Translations under genes and position numbers: made by a program
Shown: piece after piece, positions 12,173 through 24,720 of the stretch
How the letters are laid out: each line of letters begins with the position of its first letter
Position numbering within the stretch: position 1 is the stretch's first letter
Assembly: GCF_901000735.1 (NCBI RefSeq)
Contig: NC_081545.1
Coordinates: 24,521,780-24,585,779 of the forward strand
Direction: 5' to 3'
Origin: Corylus avellana
Lineage: Eukaryota; Streptophyta; Magnoliopsida; Fagales; Betulaceae
DNA length: 64,000 bases
Notes under the pieces: model-generated
Told to the model about the DNA's origin: nothing
The model's input: the letters and a program-made list of their open reading frames with translations, nothing else
Databases searched by the model: none

Positions 12173-15100
12173 TTAGGTTCTACCATCCACATCAAACCCA
12201 GCCCCAGTCCAGCCAGGTGCAGGAGATCCTCTACCCTTAGGCACAGCCCCAATTCCCTTTCCTCTTCCTTGGAACTGACTTTTCTTCCTCCCTCTTCCCT
12301 CTCCCTCAACAGAGAGCTGTTGATTTTGCCCATTCGTCACTGGAACATTTCCAGAACGTCCTTCACTGGGGATATTTGCAGCGACTCCAGCACCTGGTTC
12401 TGTCGTTCGAGGAACAGAAGCATTTGTAGCTGTGGTATTCTGGGGAGGTTCCACTGCTTTCCCATCCTAAACACAATTCCAAGTGCAACCTTTTAACATC
12501 GTTTTACTGCCACTACTGTGTATATCAGTGCTTGTGAAATCGAAAGAGTATATGGGGGATGTTCCAATTCAACAAATACGTAAGACTTTGTTATGCTTGA
12601 CAAACCTAATAGCATCAACCTTCATAACTCCACCCCCACCCCCTTTTTTAATCACTAACTAGCCCCACCACACATTCATGCACACCTAGACAAACACAAA
12701 TGAGCCCACCCAAAACATCAGGGCTATTGCATAGGCATACTTGGTGCTAAGGCCAATTTTCCATCTGACACATTCATGCACACCTAGACAAACACAAATG
12801 ACCAAAACATCAGGGCTACTGCATAGGCATAGTGGTGCTAATGCAAATTTTCCATCTGAGGTGCATGCGTATTGGCATGCATGTGTATTCCCACTATATG
12901 AAAAAATAGCAAAACTTAAGCATTTAAACCCTTCTGCAAGAGGTACTTCTAGTGGTCAATCCAAAGGACATCCTACTCAAAAAAAAGGTCTAGTACCCAG
13001 TACTTGGGGCTCTGCTCTTTCCCATTTCTAATAGAATTCATGTAATTTGACCAAACGAAAGACACATGCATACATCTGGGACAAAAACTTTGGCTGAACC
13101 ATGTTTTTTTAACTCAGAAAAAATCAAATCGATCCCTGCAGCAAATTAACAATGTAAAATATAACTGAACAACCCCTGCCCCCCTTCCTTCCCCCATGAG
13201 GAAAGACCATGGTGTGTTTCTTGACATAAAAAGAACTCTTGTTACAATATATATATTGAATAACAATACATCAATACATGACAGCTTTAATATAGCCGTG
13301 GGGGGTGGGTGTTTCTTGACATAAAAAGAACTCTTGTTACAATATATTGAATAACAATACATCAATACATGACAGCTTTAATATAGCCGTCATCCTTCCT
13401 GTATTACAAAAACAAGATATACTAAGAAAAAAAAAAAAAAAAAACCCTCTTTTTGGGTTGGACTAGGGGAAAGCAAGAACAAAAATTACGGTTAGAACAT
13501 GTAGTGCAAGCAACAAGTAGAATTCACTGCAGTTGAAAAGGCCTAAATTGAGACTGGGCAATTCATTATTGAGTGCAAATATGCAAATCCAAATGCCACC
13601 CATTGTTAAAACTTCAGAACACTCGTGAATTGTTATTATAATATTGAAAAGGTAGTAACTAATTAAGTACTAATAATTTGGCAAAACTCACCATGTAAGA
13701 GTTCAGGTTGAGAGGTCCAAGTGCCTAAAACGAAAATAAGCCATTTTATGATCAAGATGAATTTGGGACAAGCCAAAACTAAATCAGGGGCCAATGACCT
13801 CAACTCTGATTAGGAAAGCAAGAGAACCATAAAAAAGCCGAATGACAGAGGAAAGGTGAAATAAAAACTGATGGATGAAAGGAACATGATTAACCATTAA
13901 TATGTTTCCAATAACTGATATACTCTATTAGTTTCTTTGATGAACATAGAAGTCCTTGACAAGGCAGATCTGATCAAGTAGTCATCAAGGCTTTCTTTCT
14001 TTCTGCTCTTCTAGTTCTATTTATTTTACCCTAAAATGCATATCTAGTTCTCATATACTCCTTACAGGTCAACAGAGACACATGAATGACAAACCCATGT
14101 TAAGGAAGTGAACATGCTCATCACCACAACTGTTGCAGAATAGTTATATTTATATAACAAAATCACATGCAGAAGACCATGATATGATATCTATTGTATG
14201 TGATACTAACTGACCATCAAATTGCAGAAAATCCAGGCAATCAACAACCAAAAGGTCCCAGCCAAGCCATTGACTATACATAAATATAACAAATAGAAAT
14301 GATGAGAGAACTTACATAAGGAACAGAGATGGATACTCTACTTGGGTTCAAGGCTTCTAGTCGTCTTTTCAATTCCTCCAGTCTGGCAAACTGCATGCTA
14401 CTGCTTTCTTGAACCTATCAGAGATAAGAGTGTCAAAGAAAGCATTTCAAGCAGTATCCATTGACATACACATTAAGCAGAGATATCTACCAATTGGCTC
14501 AAGTCTTCACATAGCTTCTGCTTAATTGCTTCCTCATCCTTCACAGCCTTCAATGCTGCCTCCCACGCCTGAAGTACAAGAAAGAACAAATCTATTGGAC
14601 TGAATAAGGAATACCTCATATGCACTGGCAAAATGGAACTTTTAGAAGAATAATAAAATTTTCCAGTGACCCAAAAAAATCCCAACTCTTGGGCACTAAA
14701 GCCGTTTGCAAGGTCAAAGCAGGTAATACATATATGCACTGAGAGTCAAACCCACAATATGGACATACTATAAACGAAACTTAACACATTTCTGAAAGTT
14801 CATCCTGTTCCATGCAACCTTTTTGCCGAAGAAAAAAAAATCAGATTTTTTACAAAAATATGTCACTATGTAAATACAAGAACCAAAGTCTCTCAGTTCA
14901 GTATAGCTGGAGAAACTTATGTTAATATAGGCATGTGTCTTCATCCTTTTCAGCTTCGTGAATCCATAGAAGTATATTATTGTCCAAATTCTCAAACGTA
15001 ACTTGCTGTTTCATTACATTAACACAGTGTATTTTGTAATAAATACGCAAAACTATACCAATTATAGAGTCATGAAAGATTTTTATTCTTACAATCTCAA

Positions 15101-17151
15101 TAAGCTTGATTGACTTGAGTGCTAACAGCTCTGATTTTCATGGTCACTGAGGAAATGGATGTTGATAAGCTATTTAAATGATGCCAAAGGGTAATTCTAT
15201 TATCTTAAGAGTAAATACATAAGCTCAATCTATCATTAAATGGACAAACCTTTTGTGCTTCTTCTTCCTTCAGCTTGGCAAGACGAATTCTCTCCGTTGA
15301 CATTTCTATTTTCTTTCTCAAATGTTCAAGTGCTTAAGGAATGCATCATACATGACAGCAACGACAAAGTCAATCACCATGCACATCAATGAAGAAAAAT
15401 TTCATTATTCTGTAATACGAGAATAACTAAAGATGAGAACCCACCAACCTGCTTTTTTTGGCCCAGCAGTAAGTTTCATCTCCAATGTAAGATTTCCTAG
15501 CTCTCTTTCAACATCACGAATTTTAGAATAATTTTCTTCAATGTATCTGGGGGTAAGAATGCAGAGAAGATTAAATAAGACAGTCTACTTACTAAATTAT
15601 TAATTCCACGGCTAAAGTAATGAAGCAAACCAACGACCAACACCAACAACCCTCAATAAGTTTAACAAGAATGACATGATTGAAGAAAGATCAATGGAAG
15701 CCTTTATCAAAGAACTCAAAATCATTCAGATATGTTGAGAAATTTGTTGACTATTTATTTTATTTACTGTCAAATCTTGATAGCCCAACTGGTTAAAGAA
15801 CAAACAAATTATACAATGAATAAATCTGCATGAGTAAAAGCTATATGCATCACAGCAAAGCAAGCTATATACGAAATACCAGAAGGCCAGTGGAAAAGAT
15901 AACGAAGTACCCTAAATACATATCTAGCCACCACAGCACCATCACTTTCAGCATACGACAACCACCATAATCATTACACAGTCATCACCACACCAACACT
16001 ATTACCTCCGACTTGGTACTTTACAGATCCACTACCACCTCGAGTGTGCAACAAGCACTGCCACTTACTGTGATCACCAAAGTTACAACCATCACAAGAA
16101 AAAGGAGCTACCACCAGTAATGAGTCAGTATTATCAGTGCTTCCTTTAACATAACACAGCCACCTACATCAGAATTAACTCAACCATGCCCCGTCTTCAC
16201 CTTGTCACGACAACCATCTGCCTAACAACACCTCTGACTTGATACTTCTTCTAACATGCTGACCACCAAAGTTTTGTTGGCCTAACAAACAAGCCTACTC
16301 AATCAAGTTATCATGTTTCACTCCTCGACATTCTTCACTTAACAAGGAAAATTGAATTGAAAATAATAAGATTTAAAAATACACCCAATCCTATTACCAT
16401 AAAAATTACGTGCTCTACGATGTCATTAGCATACTTTCACTTGATTAAAATTTGATTTCATGATATACGATTTTAGAGTATTTAGGTTTCAAGTCATATT
16501 GAGCATAATTTTTCACAGGCTAGACTGAAAGCAAATATTTTTCCGAACTGTTTTAGTTTTGGTTAAAAACGCGAATCATAAAATTTGAGCAACCATACTT
16601 GATACACCAGCATACAAACTAAGAAACACGAAACCTCACATAATCCAGAATTCCATCAGGATGCTTATCAATAGTCCACGTGTATTAAATTACTAATCCA
16701 ATTAAGTACTCGGTATTTTGTTGTCTTTCAGAAACTAGTTTGAATCTAACGGTTTTTCTATCCTTACATCTCGAATATTTTTTCTCGGAAGCCATACAAA
16801 GAACTATAAAATAACACTTGTCAACTATCCAATCAAGATTCGGGATTACTTTAAGATTACATTTCCTCAGCAAAATTGAAGATAAAGAAGCATCAATTCC
16901 ATCATATGGACATAAATAACTTAAATAAGTAAAAGGGAAATGTACGTACTTCTTTAATTGAAGCTGCTCTTCCGCAATTATCTGTCACACGCCCAAATCA
17001 GAACCAATAAAACAACGAGAACAAAGAAAAATCACAATCACATTCTTAGAGAGAGAGAGAGGCAAACCTTCTCGGTGTAGGCAATAACAGGGGCTTCACG
17101 AGGGAGACCATCGGGTCCGATCTCGGGCAGGAGCGAAGGATTCGAAGCCAT
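12173..17151 (-). CDS. RAB6-interacting golgin-like / DUF662 coiled-coil protein
   Basis: Eight exons on the minus strand: 17151-17068, 16981-16950, 15546-15449, 15332-15250, 14568-14491, 14414-14316, 13724-13692 and 12466-12173. All junctions are GT-AG and in phase, giving 266 residues. The start (MASNPSLLPE...) is the first ATG of an exon with a clean donor. Residues about 28-170 form a charged coiled coil (for example RDVERELGNLTLEMK and FARLEELKRRLEALN), which is the DUF662 domain. Plant members have been called 'transcriptional activator DUF662' and 'RAB6-interacting golgin'; the Arabidopsis member ACIP1 is microtubule-associated and linked to immunity. The last exon encodes a Gly/Arg-rich tail (GRGRKKSQFQGRGKG...GRGSPAPGWTG). 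There is no signal peptide or membrane segment. The family call is firm; the golgin function is annotation lore rather than visible in the sequence. Intron 2 is long (15547-16949). Confidence 0.9.
12670..12862. repeat. Tandem duplication, about 95-bp unit
   Basis: Two adjacent diverged copies start with 'acacattcatgcacacctag' (about 12670 and 12768) and both end in 'attttccatctga'. They lie in intron 7 of the DUF662 gene. The second copy has small deletions. Confidence 0.75.
13215..13391. repeat. Tandem duplication, 80-95-bp unit
   Basis: Two copies of a unit starting 'tgtttcttgacataaaaag' (about 13215 and 13309) and ending 'tttaatatagccgt'. They differ mainly by an extra 'tatata' in the first copy and a G-run between copies. 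Also in intron 7 of the DUF662 gene; the high identity suggests a recent event. Confidence 0.85.
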
Positions 17152-17440
17152 TTGCCCTGAACCAAAATGTGCTTCTGCTCTGATCCAACCCCCCTGCTAT
17201 TCTGGCTCAGCCTCCGGCTCCGTTTCTGTGGTTTCGCTTTCGTTGGGGAAGAAAAACGTGGGCCTTCTGATCTTCACTTTTTTCTAATTTTGCGCCAAAT
17301 AATGCCGATTTATTTGTGCGGGTCAACCCGGTTAAAAACTTTGTTTCCTTCGAATCAATGATGCTTTGACTCGCTGCACGTGGTAAGCACGTGAACTATG
17401 AGAAAGTGACGCAGCAAGTTGAGCTACTGCGTTGCTCTAA
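17152..17440. promoter_or_regulatory. Upstream region of the DUF662 gene
   Basis: 5' leader and proximal promoter of the minus-strand gene that starts at 17151. It includes two 'cacgtg'-like cores near 17377-17395 (ctgcacgtggtaagcacgtg), which are G-box-like ACGT elements. No TATA box is obvious. Function is inferred. Confidence 0.35.
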
Positions 17441-17447
17441 AAATTAA

Positions 17448-18153
17448 AAGGAGAAAGTTTACATAACCTCCTCAAACTACTACTCAATTGACAATGTCTT
17501 CACAAATTTTCAATTGTGACAATGTCCCCCTAAACTACCAAAAATTGTCAATATTTCCCTCAATGACAAAATTACCCTTAGTAAAATTTTTTTTTTTAAA
17601 AAAACTAAAACTTCTATAAAAAACCTAAAACTAACCCAAAAAAAAAAATTCAAACGATGGCCAATTTTTTTTTTTTTTAAATCAATTTTATAAGAAAAAA
17701 ATTAAAAAAAATTCGATTTTTTTTTTTATATATAAAAATTGAAAAAATTCGATTTTTTTTTTTTATAAAAATTGAAAAAATTCGTTTTTTTTTTTAAAAA
17801 ATTTTTTTTTTATAATTTTATTTAAATAAAAATTTACGTTTAAAAAAAAATAAAATTTTTGTTTAATAAAATGAAATTTTTTGTTTTTTAAAACTAAATA
17901 AAAAAATTGTTTTTTTTTTAAATATTATCTTTAAATTAAAATTTTTCGTTTTTTTAAAAAATAATTTTCTTTTTTGAATTTATAGGGGTATTTTTGTCTT
18001 ATTAATTAAGAACATTTTGATCTTGATATGAATCTTGGGGGGACATTGACTAATTTAAACAGTTTTGAAGGGACGTTATCGTAATTCGAAAGTTTGGGAG
18101 GGGCATTGTCCCGATTAGATTTGGCGGTTGAGGGGAGTATGTGAAACTTTCAC
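17448..18153. mobile_element. Foldback MITE-like element
   Basis: The left end 'gaaagtttacataacctcc' is the imperfect inverse of the right end 'gagtatgtgaaactttc'. The inverted homology extends inward through 'caatgtccccctaaactac' on the left and 'gggaggggcattgtcc' on the right. The centre is extreme A/T-rich sequence. This resembles the 9-bp-TSD foldback families at 38881 and 39866, but no matching target-site duplication was found. Confidence 0.6.
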
Positions 18154-18155
18154 GG

Positions 18156-18161
<6 letters not shown>

Positions 18162-18194
<33 letters not shown>
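18162..18194. repeat. (AT)n microsatellite
   Basis: Uninterrupted AT dinucleotides, about 33 bp, directly right of the foldback element. Confidence 0.9.
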
Positions 18195-18196
<2 letters not shown>

Positions 18197-18460
18197 TTTT
18201 TTTAAAAGAATTATAGTGTCATTTTTTTTTATTAAAAAAATAAAATAAAAAATGCTAAATTTCCTTCTAGTATTCTCCCAACTGTGATGTGACTTTTAAA
18301 ATTATTGTTGAGTTTGAGATTATTAAATTCTTTTTTAAAAAGAATTATAGTGTCATTTTTTTTAAAAAAAAAAATAAAATAAAAAATGCTAAATTTCTTT
18401 CTAATGTTCTCCCAACTGTGATGTGACTTTTAAAATTATTGTTGAGTTTGAGATTATTAT
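18194..18460. repeat. Tandem duplication, about 130-bp unit
   Basis: Two adjacent copies share 'agaattatagtgtcattttt', 'aaaaaatgctaaatttc' and 'ctcccaactgtgatgtgac'. They differ by a few substitutions and by A-run length. They lie between the DUF662 and fructokinase genes. Confidence 0.8.
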
Positions 18461-18915
18461 TATTGACTTTTAATCTATTGGTGATTTTAAAACTACATTA
18501 CAGTTGAGAGAACGCCAGAAGAACTCTAGAAGAGCACTTAGCATTTTCCTTTAAAATAATTAGTCTATTTTATTTTTCGGGACAAAAGGGGTACATTGCA
18601 TATTTTTAGTTTGAAAAAGACATACTCTGCTCTTCCAAACATGCACAACAACAGATAATTTGGCCATGTTACTTAAAAAAATAAAAAAATAATAAAAAAT
18701 AATAATAATAATAATTAGAAAAAGTAGAGGTTGGTCTCCTCAAGGTGGAGGCCTCCTCTTTTCCAATTGTTAATCTCCACTCCTTACCACTCCTTATCTT
18801 TGGTGTCCATTCCTGTATAGAGGGTGTCAGTCTCAGAGAACCACCCAAGGGCACACAATATACAAGACAAAACCCATGATTCTGACAAAACAACTTCTTT
18901 CTTTCTGTGACTAAA

Positions 18916-18921
18916 TTTATT
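18916..18921 (-). terminator. Candidate poly(A) signal of the fructokinase gene
   Basis: AATAAA on the minus strand, about 230 nt past the stop codon at 19147. Plausible spacing for a plant 3' UTR; not tested by transcripts. Confidence 0.3.
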
Positions 18922-19146
18922 GGGAACTCTTGCATTCACAACACCTGTATGCTAGCACCTATATTTGTGTTCTCAAGTGCAAAGAGTCAACCCAGAAACT
19001 GTGGGAGGTTAAATGGAAACACTTGCATAGCAAGCAATGCAGTAAACAATAAAAAGGGAAAAGAAAAAAAGCTTATGGTTGCCCTTGGCAAGGAAACTCA
19101 TTACATTAGCTTAACACTAGAAAGTACATGAACTAGGACTTCTGTC

Positions 19147-21550
19147 TCAGGATTCATCATGCAGTGACAGGAATTGGAGAACAGCATCTTTGGTGGGTAG
19201 GGCAGGAATGGCTCCCCTCTCTTTCACTGTGAGGGCACCACAGGCATTGGCAAAAGCTAGAGCTTCTCGTAACCGCTTCTCATCCTGCAAAAAGAAAAAT
19301 TGCATTAATTTCTGAAATAAACACACACAACAAATTTATGTAGTCAGCTATGAACTGCTAGCATTTTATAATGCATGTCTCTTTGTTGATATAATTCTTC
19401 TGCTCGTCTGTGTTAACTTTGAGATGAAGCAGAAACTTCAAATCAGTCAGTGGATCAAGTTAGGAGCTGAAGCAGAAACTCTTCCACAACCCAGATGGAG
19501 AAGCAATGCATTTCGACAGCCAAGTTCAAAGTTCCTTGAAAGAAAAGCTCATTGGACGGTCATATAGCCAATAATAATGGAAATGTTTTATGAATATGGA
19601 AAGCTACCTCAAACATAAAAATAAAAAATGAAATACTACCAAATACTGACAACTAAAGTCCCAAATGAGAAATGCTACACTTACCAAATTTTTTTCCTAA
19701 AAGTTGGTTCCCAAGTGATGTATTACTATCTTATAAGATAGTGACATATTCCCAAAATGGAAACACATTACTTGAGAATCAATTTTTTGGAAGAAAATTT
19801 GGTAAAGTGTAGCATTTCTCATCCCAAATACTATCACGTCCTCTACTTGAGCAGCACAGAAAGTAAACAGAAGTGCTAACTTCTGTGCCCACAATACGCC
19901 ATTTTGGGCCACAGCCAAACTCCACACCAGCTGCATTCCCATCTCACCCTATCCACACCCCTCTTTCCTCATTTGAAGTGGAAGGGTTGCTAAATTTCCT
20001 GTTCATGGAAAGGATTTTTGACTCTCAAACAATCACAACATCTCTTCCCCTTTTTCTCCACCGGATGAAATTGCACATCGCTTCCTTTCACAAATACACT
20101 AATTCCCAAGGGGTTGGCTCAAGTGGTAAGGACCTTAATCTTGACGGCATTCCCATTAGGTCTAACGTTCAAATCCCCTTGGGTATAAGCAATTTCTTGG
20201 GGCTAGCCCGCTAACCCGATCCGTGTAGAGAAGGAACTTTGCATGAGTCCGAGGTTTACCTGACAAGGATGGGTACATGAAGTGGCCCTGTCTTGGAGGG
20301 GTTTTTTATCATAAAAAAAAAATAAAAAAATAAAACAAAAAAAAAACAAAAACAAAAAATAAATAAATAAAATAAAATAATAAAAACCAAACAAACAAAA
20401 GAAAAACTAATCCTTGACGAAAAAGCAATTTTGGGAAATATTATAAATAAATATGGAAGAAAAAACCTCCAATGGACATTAAAGGCTACCAAGCCCCGAC
20501 AAGAAGTCTAGCCTTGAACAACAGAGTGCACTCTGCAAGAACCAACAATGTTCCCAACATCATTGATAAGTTCCCAAGAATTACTTCATTGTCATGTTCA
20601 ATCCAACTTCAGAGTCCCTAATTTATATCTTGATTCGGCAACATGACATACTCCGCTATCTTCTCAGGTTTCAAAAGAAAAGGTCACAAAAAATCAACAA
20701 CTATTTAGGTTCATATAAAGCGCATATGCATTTACCAACTATTTAGGTTTGTTTAGACCTACTACCACGAAAGATGCAGTTTACGATTATCTGATGCTAA
20801 AAAGTATCAAGAACAATGACTTTTCCAAATGAACTAATACATAGGGTACTGTTGCTCTCCAGAGCAGGAGGTGCCCCAAAACCCCCCAACTCTAGTACAA
20901 ATTGTTCTCCTCACAGCCATGAACGAAGAAACCATTTTATTACCAACATGTTAAGTACAAGCATTTGATGAGATTCAACTAGAAGTAATAAAATGCAAAT
21001 CATTCAAATGAGCAATGGGGAGAGGACGTAATCAGATGATTTCTTGAATTTATTTATGAACTAAACATACCTGGATAAGATTTAGGTCAGAAGCAAGGCT
21101 GCTCAGAATGCCACTGACAAATGCATCTCCAGCTCCAGTTGTGTCAACAGATGTAACTTTAACCCCAACAACCCTGCCCCTGTATTCCTACACAGAATTC
21201 CAGTTTATGTCATTTTTCTTACAGCAGATCAACAAGATACAGCATAAAAGGAAAACCAACTATCTGAAACCATGGCTAATGTACCCAGTGGGTTGAAGCA
21301 CCTTACTCGATGCATACCTTTCTACCAAACAAAAAGGAACGAAAAATAATAACGAGAAAAGAAATCATAAAGGCTTGAGCACGAGCCACGGCCTCTCTCC
21401 TAGCTAGCTGTATAGCCAACCCAAATAGAAGTACCCCTCATGGAGCCGACTGAAATGCCATGCTTAATAGAACACTGTAAAAGCTGTTCGCTCTGGCTCA
21501 TATACGCCTCAGATTGTGTCTCAGTTTGCAGCAGTACCAACAGATATTCT

Positions 21551-21588
<38 letters not shown>

Positions 21589-24546
21589 CCCCCACCCCCC
21601 GGGGCCCCCGCGCACAATAAAACCCCCTCCACCCAGTCCAACCGACTAGTAACAAACCATCAAACCCAAGCTCCTCTTCTAGTCAGCTCTCAAAACCCAC
21701 AAAACACAATGCGAACACCCAAATGCCTTCAGACTCCAGTGAGCACTGCAGGCCACCCAAGCCCACCGACAACCCGGGAGCCCCTCCCACAAGAAACAAA
21801 CCATCATGCATCTTCACTGCCAGATGATTCCTACATTATCCAGTACCACTTACCTTAGTGTAATATCTGCATCCCTCCGAACCTTCAGTTACAATCAAAA
21901 GCTTAAGATTTGGATGAAAAAGCTTCTTCAATACCACATGATCATCAAAAGGATCATCACCACCGGTCAGGAATGTAATTTCGTCCTCACTTATCTGCAA
22001 ATTTAGATAATAAAAAAAACCCTGATGAGTTCTATGTGACATATGATTGAAGTCTGTTATCATGGTTGCATAAAATGAAACAATGCTATTATATTAGCAC
22101 CAATGCAGTGGCAAAAAACTTTCATAGATAAAACATATATAGTTGGCAATTACACCTTAATAATATCTGCCTGATCCCATACACTCATTATGCCCTTCCG
22201 AGCAGCCTCTGCCGATGGCCACAATGGCAATCTCAAGTTTGGATCATAGGAGAGAATGCAACCAGACTTTCTGGCAATGCCCATCGCTGCAAGATGGGCT
22301 GATCTGCATGGTTCGTCAATCAAACTAATTGAACCATAATGGAAGATCTTTGCCTGCATTGAAATGTTATTTGGATGTGAAATTTTCCACATATATGTAT
22401 GCATCTGAAGTAGGATCAGTAACTTCAGAGCTATTGTCCTAATTATAGAATTTTAAAAAGGGAGACCTGCTTAATAAGGTTAATATCAAGTTCTGATTCA
22501 TGAAGAAGCATATCAGCACTTGGATGACGGAAAAATAAGAATTCACGCTCGCCATCAGCTCTGAGAGTAACAAAAGCCAGAGAAGTCCTTGCTTTGTGGT
22601 CAAACCGCATGCCGGAATTATCAACATTGTTTTGTTTTAAAATGTTGGCCAACATGTACCCGAAATCATCATCACCTACCTGTCATAGCAATGACAAGAA
22701 CTTGGAGTTGGAATTATACTTGAGCTTAAGTTGAAGCAAGGAGCCATTGATATAAAAATTGTATACCACCAAAAAACAAACATATTGTTCAATGCAAATC
22801 ATGATTCTGGAGCTACTAAAATCCGTATCCTATCACACAAAAGCTTAAAAAAAAATTTAAAGAAAAAACAAAAAAAAAAAAAAAAAAAATTGTAATGCAA
22901 TAACGAGGTACTGCAGAAACTGTGAGAACATAGGGTTTGTTTGGTAAAACTTTTTAGAAGGTGATTTTTGCTTTTAGTTGTGACGTAACATAAATGTAAA
23001 AGTAGTTTGTGGATGTTTTGTATTTTGAGTTGCTTGTATGCTTTTGCTTTTTTGCTAACAAGAAAAAGTTGTCCTAAAACATGTTACCAAACAAGCCCAT
23101 TCTTTGAGTCACATTTTTAGAACCACAGAGGCGCTCACAAGATGGGGGTTTCAGACACAAACAGTAAAAGGGATACTATGTGACAGAAACATTATTGCTA
23201 AAAAAGAAATTTAACAAAACATTATAAAATATGGAAATGAACAATGCAGTGAAATTTTTATCCTAGGAACTGGCATGCAATAAGACGCAGATATGCACCT
23301 TGCCTATAAAAGCTGATGAACCACCCAGTCTTGAAATGCCTACAGCCACGTTAGCAGGAGCACCACCAGGAGCTTTCTTGAAAGCAGGTGCTTCAGCAAG
23401 TGAAACTCCAGCAACTGTTGGCACAAAGTCAACCAACATTTCCCCAAAGCAAACAACCAGGAAATTTTTATCCTGGTACCCTCCCTGAGTATCTGAGGGA
23501 AGATCATCAGAACCACCTGCACAAATCAAATTGCTTGAAATTAACAACAATCATGGTCATATGATTTCAATAATATTCATCAGAAGGCAGAAAGATAATC
23601 ACAGTGCCTTTTAACATGATATTCCTAAACAAATAGGTGGAATAAGCCTTTCCTGCCCAGATAACCATCTAAGGTGTATTCATAGCAGGATTTATTGAGT
23701 GTCAAAAATTTAGCGGATACTACCGGATATGAAACCATGTGACTCACATCAAAATCAAACATCAACTCCAGAAAACCCATACTTGGTAAAAACAAACATT
23801 TACTAGAGAAAAATGTCCTACAATAACTCAAGCTTTCTTTTTATTATTTTTCTTCACAAAACCCATATTTCCTATTTCCTAAAACAAAAATTTGAGTTTT
23901 GGTGATTCAATAATTCTAAAACAACATGTGGTGGAACAAAAAATTATCGGCCAAACATGATCTTTATAATTTCTTTCTGTAATAATCTTTGTCAATCAGA
24001 TTTCATGGTTTTTCCAAATAGGCCCTTAATTGTTCCTTAATCAATTAGCAATCGTGCCCCACAGAACTTAAGATGTAGCGAGCCACACGTAACAAGAAAC
24101 AAATTTTACAAACCAAACGGCAATAGAAACAATCATATCCGATAAATCTTTAAACCTAACAGATAAAAAAACAACTATAACATGTTTATTTATAAGTAAA
24201 TAACTGAAATTTCACGTTCAGATATCCCAGAAACAGCTCTTGAGACCGTCTACGAACAAAACGACACAACGACTCTATACAGCAAAGAATACACCATGAA
24301 ACACAAAAAGAAAGATACCGACATACCAAGAAGAACAATCAGAATAAAAAAAAGATACCCAAAACAAAGAAAGTATCTTCTGCTGAAAAACCAGCTATGA
24401 CCCAGATATTAAATCTCTGAATAATATAACAGGACAAATCAAATTCTGACAGAAAGTAAAGATTTAATCAACAACCAATATCATATCAATCAACGGTGGA
24501 AGAAATGAAACTCGTATGAGGAACCTGGAGCAGGACTCTTAGCCAT
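19147..24546 (-). CDS. FRK: Fructokinase (pfkB family)
   Basis: Seven exons on the minus strand: 24546-24525, 23516-23299, 22679-22467, 22353-22156, 21994-21854, 21187-21071 and 19284-19147. They are in phase with GT-AG introns and encode 348 residues. It phosphorylates D-fructose to fructose 6-phosphate with ATP, feeding sucrose-derived carbon to glycolysis and starch or cell-wall synthesis. The pfkB fold is plain: sugar-site text [11 protein letters not shown] (about 31-41), the first signature [17 protein letters not shown] (about 57-73), the [11 protein letters not shown] segment in exon 4, and the ATP-site signature DTTGAGDAF (about 279-287) with the catalytic Asp in GAGD. No transit peptide is evident, so a cytosolic isoform is likely. 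A short acidic N-terminal extension (about 20 residues, spliced from a 22-bp first coding exon) makes it slightly longer than usual. All key residues are present and no lesion is seen. Intron 6 carries a MITE and a SINE. The FRK family is certain; the isoform number is not assigned. Confidence 0.96.
19666..19821. mobile_element. Small TIR MITE in fructokinase intron 6
   Basis: A 156-bp element with near-perfect inverted ends (tgagaaatgctacacttacc / ggtaaagtgtagcatttctca). It is flanked by identical 'tcccaaa' at 19659-19665 and 19822-19828. The inner arms also pair ('aaaagttggttcccaagt' with 'acttgagaatcaatttttt'). No coding capacity. A related copy lies at 57879-58061. Confidence 0.8.
20104..20400 (+). 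mobile_element. tRNA-derived SINE in fructokinase intron 6
   Basis: It carries a Pol III A box (tggctcaagtgg, 20115-20126) and a B box (gttcaaatcc, 20167-20176) at tRNA-like spacing. About 130 bp of unrelated body follows, then an A-rich tail from about 20311. This is the architecture of plant Au-like SINEs. Target-site duplication is weak: 'acactaattcc' before, 'aaactaatcc' after. Confidence 0.75.
21551..21585. repeat. (CT)n microsatellite
   Basis: About 17 CT units in fructokinase intron 5, followed by a C/G homopolymer-rich patch (ccccccggggcccccg). Confidence 0.9.
22931..23100. mobile_element. hAT-like MITE in fructokinase intron 2
   Basis: Terminal pair 'gggtttgtttggtaa' / 'ttaccaaacaagccc' with an AT-rich non-coding interior. 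No clean target-site duplication was seen. Confidence 0.55.
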
Positions 24547-24720
24547 TCTTAGCTTCCCTTGTATTGCGACAAGAACTGCAGAGAGAAAGCAAGTTTGATG
24601 CCGGTATTATAAGCAGAGAAGAAGAGAGAAAAAGGAGATGGTTGTAATCTCGAATAGGAGGAACGTTGAAAGCCGACAAAAGGGAAAGAAATTCATATAG
24701 CACCCACGATGGATACGGAA
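24547..24720 (-). promoter_or_regulatory. 5' leader and proximal promoter of fructokinase
   Basis: Purine-rich on the plus strand (gagaagaagagagaaaaagg), so the minus strand is CT-rich, a common plant 5' UTR feature. No definite TATA box was chosen. Confidence 0.35.
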
